From a virus, in IMG/VR virus record IMGVR_UViG_3300025141_000349, positions 1-35,566 of that record: DNA of 35,566 nucleotides. One strand, written 5' to 3'. Shown piece by piece: positions 17,400-25,032 of this stretch. The notes below the pieces were generated by a model. It was not told the DNA's origin. It saw only the letters and a program-made list of their open reading frames with translations, and made no database searches. The translations under genes were made by a program, and so were the position numbers. Positions within the stretch are counted from its first letter, which is position 1; each line of letters opens with the position of its first letter.

Positions 17400-17552
17400 T
17401 TATTCCTTTTCTAATACGTGATTTAGTGCTTGACTAGCGATCTTTTTAAGAGTACCGCTGTCAGCATTTGTTGTTATTATTCTATCTAAAGTATCAATTA
17501 ATAATTGACACTTTCTCATAAGTTCTTCTTCAAACGACTCTTCGTTTTTCAT
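17400..17552 (-). CDS. Very small acidic helical protein
   Basis: A 50-residue frame starting MKNEESFEEELMRKC and ending NHVLEKE, with ribosome binding site AAAGGAAAAA before the ATG. It sits directly upstream of the membrane protein gene with the usual short spacing, so I take it as real. Predicted helical, no family recognised. A large stem-loop lies 24 bases upstream of its start. Confidence 0.6.
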   Translation of the reverse strand: MKNEESFEEELMRKCQLLIDTLDRIITTNADSGTLKKIASQALNHVLEKE

Positions 17553-17576
17553 TGTTTGTTTTTCCTTTAAACGTCA

Positions 17577-17634
17577 GCAGAAGAGGTCGAGGGGTTAACC
17601 GATTCATCTTCTCTATACCTCTAGTGTCTTCTGC
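17577..17634 (-). ncRNA. Large stem-loop in a transcript leader
   Basis: GCAGAAGA at 17577-17584 pairs with TCTTCTGC at 17627-17634. An alternative register pairs AGAGGT with ACCTCT inside, and GGTTAACC forms a palindrome in the loop. It lies just upstream of the 17552 start codon. Possible RNA processing or stability element. Confidence 0.5.
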
Positions 17635-17656
17635 GTCAGTTTACTTAAGTTCTTTA

Positions 17657-17866
17657 TTAATAGTCTTTCCCATATAAATCGTAATCTCCAAGAGCAATCC
17701 AGAAATTATCAGGTAATATTCTTTTAACATTGCCTTCTTTACATTTATTAGCCATTCTTGTAATTGTTTTTATTATTTCTCTGTTTATGCTTTCAATAGC
17801 TCCAGCTCCTAGCTGCACTCCATTAGCATTGAATATTTTCTTTACTTTGCTTTTTTGTATTATCAT
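17657..17866 (-). CDS. Possible histone-fold-like DNA-binding protein
   Basis: A longer frame reaches 17923, but its first 19 codons run through a perfect hairpin. AAGGGAATCAA precedes an internal ATG at 17866, so I choose that start (69 residues). The layout MIIQKSKVKKIFNANG, VQLGAGAIESINREII, TRMANKCKEGNVKRI, LPDNFWIAL fits helix-loop-long helix-loop-helix of single histone-fold proteins. It resembles bacterial/phage relatives with the pattern KVK-x-hydrophobic, G-x2-hydrophobic-GAGAIE, long helix with K/R, and hydrophobic-P-x-(D/N)-F. If right, it binds or wraps DNA as a dimer. This is a pattern match by eye, and the start choice rests on the hairpin and the binding site. Confidence 0.55.
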   Translation of the reverse strand: MIIQKSKVKKIFNANGVQLGAGAIESINREIIKTITRMANKCKEGNVKRILPDNFWIALGDYDLYGKDY

Positions 17867-17888
17867 TTGATTCCCTTTTTTGTTTGAC

Positions 17889-17914
17889 AGGGGACTAATA
17901 CCAACCAGTCCCCT
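17889..17914. ncRNA. Perfect 8-bp hairpin before the histone-fold-like gene
   Basis: AGGGGACT and AGTCCCCT enclose a ten-base loop. It ends 22 bases upstream of the chosen start at 17866 and is one of a series of such stem-loops before minus-strand genes. Confidence 0.6.
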
Positions 17915-17970
17915 ATCTTTCATTTGTTACAAATTTCTTTATTATGTTTACACATACAAAGTTATTTGTA

Positions 17971-18303
17971 TTATCCTGTTAACCTCTTAAAGAGGCTTAA
18001 CAAGTCTTTATATCGTATAGTCACTAAGGGTTCTTTACGATCTTCTTTGAGAATTTGTCCATATACATGATCACATGGTTTATATAGTTCTCCAATTTTC
18101 TTACGACCCTTTACTTGGAATTTAAATAAATCGTGTTTTATGCTGTCTCCTATGGTGATAGTCATATCCACTTCTTCATGCCAGCCTAGGGATCTACCAT
18201 CAGATCCCCAAGCTCTACGGGATTCAAATCCGTACCCTTTGGCGAGGTTTACGCACTCTCTTTCAATTCGGTTTCCTTTTTGTTTAGGTGCTTTACCACT
18301 CAT
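17971..18303 (-). CDS. Hjc-like Holliday junction resolvase / PD-(D/E)xK nuclease
   Basis: A 110-residue protein with AGAGGAT before its ATG. The pattern KGNRIERECVNLAKGYGF, then SDGRS, EEVDMTI and FKFQVKGRKK matches the archaeal Hjc type of Holliday junction resolvase. Candidate active-site residues are Glu14, Asp46 and Lys65; the usual E-x-K here is Q-x-K, as also found in some members of the superfamily. Size is normal for the family. It would cut branched DNA made during replication or recombination, consistent with the annealing protein and SSB upstream in the same block. Other PD-(D/E)xK nucleases cannot be ruled out. Confidence 0.75.
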   Translation of the reverse strand: MSGKAPKQKGNRIERECVNLAKGYGFESRRAWGSDGRSLGWHEEVDMTITIGDSIKHDLFKFQVKGRKKIGELYKPCDHVYGQILKEDRKEPLVTIRYKDLLSLFKRLTG

Positions 18304-18341
18304 TTATATATCCTCTTTATTAGTTTAATATATGATATTAT

Positions 18342-18692
18342 TTAGAACGTAACACCTTGTTTTTTATAGTCTGTAGCTATCTCTCTTAGCTCTTCCTTTA
18401 CCTGATCTTGCATTCCGTGTCTCTTATTCCAAAGCTCTCCTCGTAAGTCCTTGTCTAACTCTTGTACTTTTTGACGACATCTTCTTATTGATTCAGATGA
18501 AGGAAGTTTGCCCTGTGCTATTTCATTTAAGAAATCTAAGGCTCCTTCGCTAAGTGTTGGTGATTTTAAGTACCATATATTAGCTATCAGTTTATTATCA
18601 TTGTCTCTAAGATGAGGGTGTTTCTTTAAGAGTGTTTTTATAATATCTATTGTTGGTTTGTCTATGAATCTAGTTTTATTTGTTTGCTGCAT
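18342..18692 (-). CDS. Phage protein of unknown function
   Basis: A 116-residue basic protein with a KKHPHLRDNDNKLIANIW segment and a later SSESIRRCRQKVQELD segment; similar small proteins are common in phage accessory regions but have no function known to me. The start overlaps the end of the upstream gene by 17 bases. Helical, no membrane segment. Possibly nucleic-acid binding given its charge and the clustered Arg residues, but that is a guess. Confidence 0.75.
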   Translation of the reverse strand: MQQTNKTRFIDKPTIDIIKTLLKKHPHLRDNDNKLIANIWYLKSPTLSEGALDFLNEIAQGKLPSSESIRRCRQKVQELDKDLRGELWNKRHGMQDQVKEELREIATDYKKQGVTF

Positions 18693-19023
18693 TACGTTCC
18701 TCCCATTTTATAGAATTATCTAAATAAGATATTTCCCATATTTCGTGCATAAATGGCTCTCCCATTGTAGAATGAACAGCACCGTCTTCTCCTAAAGCTA
18801 TCATAAATCTGTCTTCATTTTCTCCAATGAATTTTTCAAATTTATCTACGTCTGGGTAACCATTATACCATTTCCAATATTCTGCTCTCATATAAAAGAA
18901 ATCTCTTTCATCGTCTTTAACAGGATTATCTTCACTTGTTTGATCCCATTCTTCTATTATTTGAAGTGCTTTCTTTTTGTCTTTTAATGGAACTCCAGCA
19001 ATTACTTCTGATCTGTATCCCAT
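18676..19023 (-). CDS. Phage protein of unknown function (MGYRSE type)
   Basis: A 115-residue protein beginning MGYRSEVIAGVPLKDK, an opening seen in many small phage proteins. AAGGAAAT precedes its ATG. The middle is rich in acidic and aromatic residues (FFYMRAEYWKWYNGYPD). Mixed alpha/beta character. No catalytic motif recognised; it lies in a run of small overlapping genes. Confidence 0.75.
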   Translation of the reverse strand: MGYRSEVIAGVPLKDKKKALQIIEEWDQTSEDNPVKDDERDFFYMRAEYWKWYNGYPDVDKFEKFIGENEDRFMIALGEDGAVHSTMGEPFMHEIWEISYLDNSIKWEERNAANK

Positions 19024-19025
19024 AA

Positions 19026-19244
19026 TTATTTCCTTTCGTATATGTTTGGGTTTTGTCTTTTTTCTAGGTTGTAAGGTGAATCAGCTCTAAATAAAGTTTC
19101 GTAATCTTCTTCTATATCTAGATCGCATCCAATTTCTTCATATATTTGTTCAAGCAGATGTTTAATTTCCTCAAAACGATCTTTATCAGTTGTTTCGTAA
19201 GTTAAATGATCTGCTACTATTTCTATTTTTTCTTCTATTTTCAT
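19026..19244 (-). CDS. Small acidic protein of unknown function
   Basis: A 72-residue acidic, helical protein (KIEEKIEIVADHLTYE, then EEIGCDLDIEEDYE). Its ATG lies one base from the end of the gene before it, so translation is probably coupled. No family recognised. Confidence 0.7.
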   Translation of the reverse strand: MKIEEKIEIVADHLTYETTDKDRFEEIKHLLEQIYEEIGCDLDIEEDYETLFRADSPYNLEKRQNPNIYERK

Positions 19245-19541
19245 TTAGTACCTCATTACTGGTAATGTTTCTGATTTTTTTGTTTTAGTATTGTAGGTAG
19301 ATATTACTCCACCGTCATTACCTTCATCATCAGATTGGGGTGTTACCCAAACTCCATTGTCGAGCTTGAATAAAACTGGAGAATTATGCCAATAGCATTC
19401 TTCTGTTTCTTCAGGTGTCATATATTCTACTTTTACAATCTTTCTTCCAAGTAGTAGTTTATTAGCTTTGTGATGCCAATATTTAAGTATTTGTTTTTCA
19501 AATTCTTCTCTTGAAAGTTCTTTATAATCTGGAAATTTCAT
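19245..19541 (-). CDS. Conserved small phage protein, unknown function
   Basis: A 98-residue protein with the pattern GRKIVKVEYMTPEE, PVLFKLDNGVWVTPQ and SDDEGNDGG. This layout is familiar from many phage hypothetical proteins: a short beta-rich domain in which a residue pair DEGNDGG closes the fold. Function unknown to me. SD-like GGAGAAGAA precedes the ATG, and it overlaps the upstream stop by four bases. Confidence 0.78.
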   Translation of the reverse strand: MKFPDYKELSREEFEKQILKYWHHKANKLLLGRKIVKVEYMTPEETEECYWHNSPVLFKLDNGVWVTPQSDDEGNDGGVISTYNTKTKKSETLPVMRY

Positions 19542-19756
19542 TCTTCTTCTCCTTGGTTTTTAAGTTTAAATGGTTTATTCATATCCACACCGGGAATTAT
19601 TTCTTCCTGTGATGGCATACCTAATAAATTCCATATTTTTCCTAAGTGTTTTTTTCCTTCTGTGCTCATATTTTTAAACTCTAGTCTTTCTAATGTCGCT
19701 AGATTTTCTATTAATTGAGCCATTCTTTTACCTTTAGGCATTTTTGTTACTTTCAT
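19538..19756 (-). CDS. Small protein of unknown function
   Basis: The frame could start with GTG at 19765, but the ATG at 19756 has an AGGTGG site at good spacing, so I choose it (72 residues, starting MKVTKMPKGKRM). Basic N-terminal half, acidic C terminus ending GEEE. Overlaps both neighbours slightly. No family recognised. Confidence 0.68.
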   Translation of the reverse strand: MKVTKMPKGKRMAQLIENLATLERLEFKNMSTEGKKHLGKIWNLLGMPSQEEIIPGVDMNKPFKLKNQGEEE

Positions 19757-20004
19757 TTGAACCACCTATTTTTTACTGTGAATGTTGTAAATATTTCTAG
19801 TTTTGTTATTCCTATTTCAATAATGATACAGTCGTCTCCTAGTGTTTTATGTGAGGAGAACCCTACACCTAATAAAAATATACTGAATATTATTATTTTA
19901 TAGTGTATTGCGTGAAAAAGCAATAAGTCATCAGCAGGTTTATTTATACTTATTATCTTAAGTAAAGGAAAACCTAGTATTTTCCATTCATCTATGTTTT
20001 TCAT
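19753..20004 (-). CDS. Small membrane protein
   Basis: An 83-residue protein with a very strong AAGGAGGT site before its ATG. Residues about 33-50 (HYKIIIFSIFLLGVGF) form a probable transmembrane helix, and the C-terminal part is beta-rich and hydrophobic. First gene after two structured RNA elements at 20032-20176. Function unknown. Confidence 0.68.
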   Translation of the reverse strand: MKNIDEWKILGFPLLKIISINKPADDLLLFHAIHYKIIIFSIFLLGVGFSSHKTLGDDCIIIEIGITKLEIFTTFTVKNRWFK

Positions 20005-20031
20005 TATACCTCCTTTCTGTTGTTAATTTTA

Positions 20032-20100
20032 AAGTGAGGGCAAGCCTGACAGCCAATTTTAGACAGGATTCCGAGTACTCACGCTACTATACCCTCACTT
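20032..20100 (-). ncRNA. 69-nt closed stem with inner branches
   Basis: AAGTGAGGG pairs perfectly with CCCTCACTT (9 bp). Inside are the palindrome GAGTACTC and a CCTG/CAGG pair. Size is close to a tRNA, but no T-arm or anticodon arm is present. It ends 27 bases before the 20004 start codon. Confidence 0.55.
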
Positions 20101-20104
20101 ACAA

Positions 20105-20176
20105 TAAACACAATCCGGCTTTATAAAGTTTCCTTTGCACACAGTCGGTTTTATTACTGTTGGCTTTATGTGTTTA
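20105..20176 (-). ncRNA. 72-nt closed stem with inner hairpins
   Basis: TAAACACA at 20105-20112 pairs with TGTGTTTA at 20169-20176. On the minus strand, inner pairs include ACAGT/ACTGT and AAAG-GAAA-CTTT with a GNRA loop. The element overlaps the stop codon of the primase gene, so it may end or process that transcript. Confidence 0.5.
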
Positions 20177-21991
20177 GTTTAGTTTATCGAATGTAAAAGT
20201 TTCCCAGTTGTAATTGACAATAAGCTTAAAGCTAGTCTCATCTCTTGCTTTTAATGATTCTATAATTCTTTGCTTATTTTCTTTACTTCCTTCGAAACTT
20301 ATATATTGATCTGATTTTTGCTCTATAGCACTATTTCCTTTACCACTATGAACATCTAAACGCTGACCGTCTCTTATTCCATAAGATGCACTTTTGGATA
20401 TATGATGTACTGCTAACACAATTACATCTTGCTTAATAGCTATATCCTTTAATCCATTTGCTATAACTTCTTGTCTAGCAAAGTCGTCTTTACCAGCGTA
20501 TTTAGCTGGTATTCTGTCAATTGTATCAACAACTACTATTTTAGCTTCACTTTCCCCTATGAATGTTCCTAAGTCTTGTATATCAGGACTGGAACATTGA
20601 AGTTTTATATGGGATATTGAATCAATAGCGTTTTTTGCTATAGTTGGATTTTTTAGTTTTTCTAGTGTCTCTTCTTTGGTCATACTTAATCCAGCTTGAA
20701 TAAATCTTCTAGTCATAGTTTTATCATCTACTTCTAGTGAGAAAAACAATGTCTTTATTTTATTAAGCTTTACTATTAAGTATTGTATAAATGCTGTTTT
20801 GCCTAATCCAGTATCACCTATTAATGTAATAAGTTGTCCTGTATTAAACATATGTTTCTGTGGTAGAAACGGAAATACTTCCTGTAAGTTAAATGATCTA
20901 TCAGTATAGTCAGAGTTTATACTTTCTATAAGTTGATTGACCATATCTTCTGCAGTAAGTAGTTCTGCTGTTTCATCAAGGTTTTTGTATCTAAATAGTA
21001 TACATTTGCTATCGCAATATGGTTCTAACGTAGGATGGTTACATCCATAGTTATAATCACTTTTGAATACATCAGATACTATTTTACTTGTTTCTTCAGC
21101 AGGTAATGGATTATCCATTTTAGCCATATAGGCTCTAGCTAAGTTATCACATCCGTGTTTATCTAGTCCCCATTTTTTACGCCAGATACTAGCTAGTGCT
21201 AGTAAATGTTTATGTCTGTTTTTAGGTACATAACCTGCATTATATATGTGCTGTGCACAAGTAATATATCTACTGGTTTGTCCCTTTGCATTGTCAAACA
21301 CTTTTCTTACTTCTGCAGCGTTCTTACGGCTCATATCCATAGGAACGCAAGAAGGTACAATTTCGTGTTTTATTGGGGTTGGGCTCGAAGCTCCTTTTAG
21401 TTTTGTTGCATGTTGTGATATTGTTTCATAGTCGTATTCTTCAAAATCCATATGATGTACTGGAACTTTAAATAGTCCAGATTTTGTATTGTAAGAATAC
21501 CCTGATCTTATTAGTCTTCTGGAGTCGTATATTAGATCTATACAGTCTCCAAAATCCCTTTGCATTGTAGCACGCACTTGCTTAGCTAAATTTATAGATG
21601 GTTCAAATCCGTATACATTAGCAAGATGTATGTGAAAGCCAGTTCCAGAGAACCATATTTGGTAATGGTAGTCTCTTATATCTAGGCTTATCATTTTTTC
21701 TTGTAATTTATATACGGCTTTTTTTGTTAATGCTCCTCCGTCTTCTCTGTCCTTAATATAGTCTACATCTATAACTATTTTATCTACAGCTTGTACTCCA
21801 TTAAAGCCTGTGACTGTTCCATTCTCAGCTATAAATGGTACAATATCGGGTGCGTATAGAAACATACTTCTGTATATTTCTCCACCTGCACTTTTTTTTG
21901 CTATTTCTGGAAAGTCTTCCAGTTTGCATAGCTGGTTTCTGTTGCTAACGCTACCAGTTGCATATTCTAAATACCATTCTTTATTTTGCAT
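20174..21991 (-). CDS. Replicative primase-helicase (AEP primase fused to RecA/DnaB-type ATPase)
   Basis: A 605-residue protein with AAGGAAT before its ATG. N-terminal primase of the archaeo-eukaryotic type: VIDVDY with Asp75 and Asp77 as metal ligands, SGTGFHIHL (115-123) as the nucleotide-binding SxGxxxH motif, and DSRRLIRSGYSYN. A linker has a Cys/His cluster (Cys317, His319, Cys326, Cys330) that probably holds zinc or an iron-sulphur cluster. The C-terminal ATPase has Walker A GDTGLGKT (392-399), Walker B KIVVVDT with Asp489, and a RecA-type HHISKSASYG segment. It would unwind DNA and make primers at the fork. Stem-loops lie just before and after it. No DNA polymerase is in this window. 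Confidence 0.9.
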   Translation of the reverse strand: MQNKEWYLEYATGSVSNRNQLCKLEDFPEIAKKSAGGEIYRSMFLYAPDIVPFIAENGTVTGFNGVQAVDKIVIDVDYIKDREDGGALTKKAVYKLQEKMISLDIRDYHYQIWFSGTGFHIHLANVYGFEPSINLAKQVRATMQRDFGDCIDLIYDSRRLIRSGYSYNTKSGLFKVPVHHMDFEEYDYETISQHATKLKGASSPTPIKHEIVPSCVPMDMSRKNAAEVRKVFDNAKGQTSRYITCAQHIYNAGYVPKNRHKHLLALASIWRKKWGLDKHGCDNLARAYMAKMDNPLPAEETSKIVSDVFKSDYNYGCNHPTLEPYCDSKCILFRYKNLDETAELLTAEDMVNQLIESINSDYTDRSFNLQEVFPFLPQKHMFNTGQLITLIGDTGLGKTAFIQYLIVKLNKIKTLFFSLEVDDKTMTRRFIQAGLSMTKEETLEKLKNPTIAKNAIDSISHIKLQCSSPDIQDLGTFIGESEAKIVVVDTIDRIPAKYAGKDDFARQEVIANGLKDIAIKQDVIVLAVHHISKSASYGIRDGQRLDVHSGKGNSAIEQKSDQYISFEGSKENKQRIIESLKARDETSFKLIVNYNWETFTFDKLN

Positions 21992-22008
21992 TATGATTCC
22001 TTTTTTTA

Positions 22009-22061
22009 AGTACTAGGGGGCGTAAATTACGCTTACTGGCATATCTTATTCCCCCTGTACT
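22009..22061 (-). ncRNA. Stem-loop in the leader of the primase-helicase gene
   Basis: On the plus strand AGTACTAGGGGG pairs with CCCCCTGTACT, enclosing an inner hairpin GCGTAAATTACGC. It ends 17 bases upstream of the ATG and could be a processing site or control access to the ribosome binding site. Confidence 0.55.
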
Positions 22062-22080
22062 ATCTACCACTCAACTAACA

Positions 22081-22656
22081 TTATATATCTAGATCAAAGT
22101 TAGCTGAATCCGTTTCGGTTTCAGCTTTCTTTTGTTCTTGAGGTATATTAACAAAATCAAAATCACTTGAAGGATCATCTGATTGATAGTTTTTAATCCA
22201 GCCTTTTTCTACATCGCTAAGAACTTTATTCTTTAAAGTTCCCGGTAATGCATTAGGTGGTGCTACTATTGAATAAGTGTTCCAGAATGGTTTGCCACTC
22301 TTCTTCATCTTATTTGTTTTGTATGCAGCCACCATAAACTGTTTACCTATTACCTCATCAAATATTGAATCGGGTAAGCTGTAACCGTCTGACATTATCA
22401 TATTCTTTTTTCCTGTACAGGATTCAAAGAATGTTCGTAGTTTAAACGCTGATCCCCAAGATTTTTGATCAGTTACGGGAAGGTTCTTTTTTACATTACC
22501 GAATATTTCTAATGTTTTATCCCAACTCTGTCCATCGTTATATGTAACAGTTAGAAACATATCGAAATGAGGTTTATAACTTCCCCAAGTTTTGTCCACA
22601 TCGTATTCTACATTTACTGCCTTTACAGTTCCTGTAGTTTCGTGTATTGCTGGCAT
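22081..22656 (-). CDS. Single-stranded DNA-binding-like protein
   Basis: A 191-residue protein with a strong AAGGAGG site. The N-terminal half is beta-rich with many aromatic residues (TWGSYKPHFDMFLTVTYNDG), as expected for an OB-fold, and the C terminus is acidic and ends ETDSANFDLDI, the kind of tail SSB proteins use to recruit partners. It sits between the annealing protein and the primase-helicase, a usual place for a phage SSB. No exact family is recognised, so the call rests on composition, tail and context. Confidence 0.65.
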   Translation of the reverse strand: MPAIHETTGTVKAVNVEYDVDKTWGSYKPHFDMFLTVTYNDGQSWDKTLEIFGNVKKNLPVTDQKSWGSAFKLRTFFESCTGKKNMIMSDGYSLPDSIFDEVIGKQFMVAAYKTNKMKKSGKPFWNTYSIVAPPNALPGTLKNKVLSDVEKGWIKNYQSDDPSSDFDFVNIPQEQKKAETETDSANFDLDI

Positions 22657-23337
22657 TTATTTTGCCTCCTTGTTTTTCTTTCTTAGTTCCTTGATTTTCT
22701 TATCCAATTTATCAATAGCATCTGTTGCTTTTTCTTTTGTTGGATTAGAGTCTATCAATTTCTTTACTTTTGCTTGAGTATCGGTTCCAGCAAATACTGG
22801 ATCCCTACTTAGCCTTTCTAGTTTAACATTTTGATCAACTGTTATATGTCCCTCTTCAGGAGCTTTTCCGTTGATTAATGTTTCGGGTTTGTAGTCAAGG
22901 TCACGGATGTCTTCATTAAACCATAGTTCAATTCCGAATCCTGTTAGCATACTACCAGCTTTTGCTATACAGCGTCTGATAGTATTTTCTATTTGTGCTG
23001 CATCTGGTTTTGTTGCAGCTTGCATTTTAAAGTCACGAACTGCTAAACATTCTGTATGTGTATGTTCGTCTCCTTGGTTGTCTGTAACAGTTAAGGAAAC
23101 TTTTACCATTGCAGTTCCATTTGGTAACAGCATATAAGGTATTGTAAAGCTATTTTCGTTAATACATACAACATATTCGTGTACTTTGTATTCAACATAC
23201 TGAAAGTTTTGTTTAAGTCTGTCGTGTACTACTGCCCAGCTTAAGTAATCAGCTTTGAAAGATCCTCCACCCTTACTTTCTACATAAGGTTTATACTCTT
23301 CATTTCTAAGTGTTTTATAAAACTCTGTTAGTTCCAT
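22657..23337 (-). CDS. Sak3/DUF1071-like single-strand annealing protein
   Basis: A 226-residue protein. The N-terminal domain has DYLSWAVVHDRLK, SLTVTDNQGDEHTHTECLAV, a DAAQIENTIRRCIAKAG helix and GFGIELWFNED, in the order seen in the Sak3/DUF1071 branch of Rad52-like phage annealing proteins. The C-terminal 60 residues are Lys-rich and flexible. It should pair complementary single strands for recombination and repair, working with the SSB downstream (overlapping operon) and the Hjc-like nuclease. It has its own promoter motif 33 bases upstream at 23371-23381. Confidence 0.8.
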   Translation of the reverse strand: MELTEFYKTLRNEEYKPYVESKGGGSFKADYLSWAVVHDRLKQNFQYVEYKVHEYVVCINENSFTIPYMLLPNGTAMVKVSLTVTDNQGDEHTHTECLAVRDFKMQAATKPDAAQIENTIRRCIAKAGSMLTGFGIELWFNEDIRDLDYKPETLINGKAPEEGHITVDQNVKLERLSRDPVFAGTDTQAKVKKLIDSNPTKEKATDAIDKLDKKIKELRKKNKEAK

Positions 23338-23370
23338 TTATTATCCTTTTGTTATTTTATTAAATATTTC

Positions 23371-23381
23371 TATAAATATAG
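23371..23381 (-). promoter_or_regulatory. Promoter-like motif CTATATTTATA before the annealing gene
   Basis: On the minus strand the site reads GCTTTCTATATTTATAG and lies 33 bases before the ATG at 23337. It is one of eight matching sites in this block. Confidence 0.65.
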
Positions 23382-23448
23382 AAAGCAGCACTTATGTAGG
23401 ATATGCGGATTCCTAGATGTGTGTGTAGTAGGTAGTACTGCTTTCTAT
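23378..23448 (-). ncRNA. 71-nt stem-loop overlapping the promoter motif
   Basis: ATAGAAAGCAG pairs perfectly with CTGCTTTCTAT (11 bp), and an inner TAGGA/TCCTA hairpin lies at 23397-23415. It follows the stop of the DUF932 gene, so it can end or process that transcript. One arm overlaps the promoter motif. Confidence 0.6.
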
Positions 23449-23453
23449 GTTAT

Positions 23454-24470
23454 TTATGCTTGACCGTTTACTAGAAACTGTTTATCGTAACTAGTGAACT
23501 TTGAAGCTATGTTAAATGCTTTAACTTTATATCTATAAGCAGCACCAAATTGTGTAGCTTGTACCCAATCTTTGTATTGTTTATCGTGCGTATAGTATTC
23601 AGTTACAGCATTATAAGCATCCCATAATGTTTTGCCTTTGTTTCCTTGTCCATTATAGAATAATTGCTTTAGTCTATCGTATACTGGTTTAGCAGTATTT
23701 CTAACATATATGTTCATTTCTGGTATACTTTCCTTATGTCTGTCTTTTAAGAAAGGTATTACAGCTTCTAAATATGTATCTAGTAAGTCTGGATTCATTT
23801 TAACATCTTGAAACCTGTTCATATTGTCGATAGCCTTAGTAAAGTTTCCTTCGCTTTTAGCTATTGTTTTCTTTAGATCCATTACTTTTTGTTTGATACT
23901 ACTTGTATGTTTAAGACTGTATTGAAATGTACCGTCTTTACTTAAAGCATAATCAAGTGTATTGTAACATACGATTCTTATCATTGTGTCTCTAAAGCAG
24001 TTACCAGTACTTCCATCGTGTGATGTAAACATAAATACATAACGATTTATACTATCATCACCTACTGTGTATCTGTTAGGTGCTTTAGCTAGAACCCATA
24101 TCTTTTTTCCTCCTTGTACTGCTCCAGCAGTTTCAAGTTTGAATCCCATATCTATCATAGGCTCGAATGGTTCAAAGGCATCTTTGTTTTGTAAGATTTC
24201 GTATCTTGATGATACATTACCTAATGGTTCATCAGTATCTGTTCTATATGTTACATAATGTCCTGTTTGTTTTTCTATTGAACTGTTTATCGGTCCAAAA
24301 CGCCAATATCCTTTATCTTGCTTGAAGTAAGTAGGTGCTTTTTCGACTCCCCAGTTTAAACCTGCTAGTTCTACAGCATCTTTTATACTGGGAGCCTCTC
24401 TTACCATTACGCCTCGTTTGTGCCAAGGCATTTCTCCTACATACATCATTGTATCAACATAGTCTGGCAT
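23454..24470 (-). CDS. DUF932 phage/plasmid-like protein
   Basis: A 338-residue protein with the family's typical start (MPDYVDTMMYVGEMPWHKRG), the YEILQNKDAFEPFEPMIDMG segment and HDGSTGNCFRDTMIRIVCYN centre. DUF932 proteins (TIGR03299) are common beside recombination genes in phages and plasmids; the molecular role is unknown. Full family length. The upstream gene ends two bases from its start, so it is in the operon begun near 25810. A long stem-loop follows its stop. Confidence 0.88.
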   Translation of the reverse strand: MPDYVDTMMYVGEMPWHKRGVMVREAPSIKDAVELAGLNWGVEKAPTYFKQDKGYWRFGPINSSIEKQTGHYVTYRTDTDEPLGNVSSRYEILQNKDAFEPFEPMIDMGFKLETAGAVQGGKKIWVLAKAPNRYTVGDDSINRYVFMFTSHDGSTGNCFRDTMIRIVCYNTLDYALSKDGTFQYSLKHTSSIKQKVMDLKKTIAKSEGNFTKAIDNMNRFQDVKMNPDLLDTYLEAVIPFLKDRHKESIPEMNIYVRNTAKPVYDRLKQLFYNGQGNKGKTLWDAYNAVTEYYTHDKQYKDWVQATQFGAAYRYKVKAFNIASKFTSYDKQFLVNGQA

Positions 24471-24472
24471 TG

Positions 24473-24691
24473 TTATTTCCTCCCTAATGAGTTTATGATT
24501 TTAGACTTAAAAGTCTTCATTCTTTGATGAGCAGCACCATTTTCAACTAGTTTACCCTCATCGTACATTTCCTTATACATTAAGTATAAAGATCTGAAGG
24601 TTAATCTAGCTGGTGGTACTTTTTTGTATATTTCAGTAAAGATAATTTTTTTACCTTTATCTTCTTTTTTTGTTTTAGCACTCAGAGTCAT
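24473..24691 (-). CDS. Small basic protein of unknown function
   Basis: A 72-residue strongly basic protein (many Lys), starting within the end of the upstream gene. Segments RLTFRSLYLMYKEMYDEGK and RMKTFKSKIINSL look helical. Possibly nucleic-acid binding because of charge; no family recognised. Confidence 0.68.
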   Translation of the reverse strand: MTLSAKTKKEDKGKKIIFTEIYKKVPPARLTFRSLYLMYKEMYDEGKLVENGAAHQRMKTFKSKIINSLGRK

Positions 24692-24902
24692 TTTGTATCC
24701 CTTTTGTTTTTTTATTAAACATTTTCATACATTGTTCAGCAATATCTTCTAGTTTCCTATAAAATTCAATTTCTTCTTTGTTTTTTATATCTATGTGTCC
24801 ATAACGATATGCTTTTAAAGCGTCTATTATAGCCTGTATCTCATTTTTATTGTCAAATGCTATAGCAGGTCGCTTATCTGGTGATTGAGCTGTTTTAAGC
24901 AC
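24675..24902 (-). CDS. Small protein of unknown function, GTG start
   Basis: A 75-residue protein starting with GTG at 24902 behind an AAGGAG site eight bases upstream. It overlaps the end of the short membrane protein gene. The helical middle (NEIQAIIDALKAYRYGH) is followed by a Cys-containing tail ending DSEC. No family recognised. Confidence 0.68.
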   Translation of the reverse strand: MLKTAQSPDKRPAIAFDNKNEIQAIIDALKAYRYGHIDIKNKEEIEFYRKLEDIAEQCMKMFNKKTKGIQNDSEC

Positions 24903-25032
24903 TTTCTTTTCTCCTTTTTTTTAGTTTATCATAGATAGCTATGTATCCTAATACGCTTATCATTAGTAAGAATGTTGATAGCGTTAGAATGAATATGTTT
25001 ATTATTATTTCTATTAACTGTATTATTATCAT
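24895..25032 (-). CDS. 45-residue single-pass membrane protein
   Basis: A short frame reading MIIIQLIEIIINIFILTLST and so on, ending YDKLKKRRKESA. Almost the whole first 33 residues are hydrophobic and form one membrane helix, followed by a basic tail that would stay inside the cell. Its ATG overlaps the previous TGA (ATGA) and its end overlaps the next GTG start, so it is coupled on both sides. Function unknown. Confidence 0.62.
   Translation of the reverse strand: MIIIQLIEIIINIFILTLSTFLLMISVLGYIAIYDKLKKRRKESA

Noticed and set aside
17182-17421. Plus-strand 79-residue frame
   Set aside because: It is antisense to a membrane protein gene with good ribosome binding site; hydrophobic look is a mirror effect.
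20032-20176. tRNA genes
   Set aside because: Closing stems look like acceptor stems, but no T-loop, anticodon arm or CCA-type end fits.
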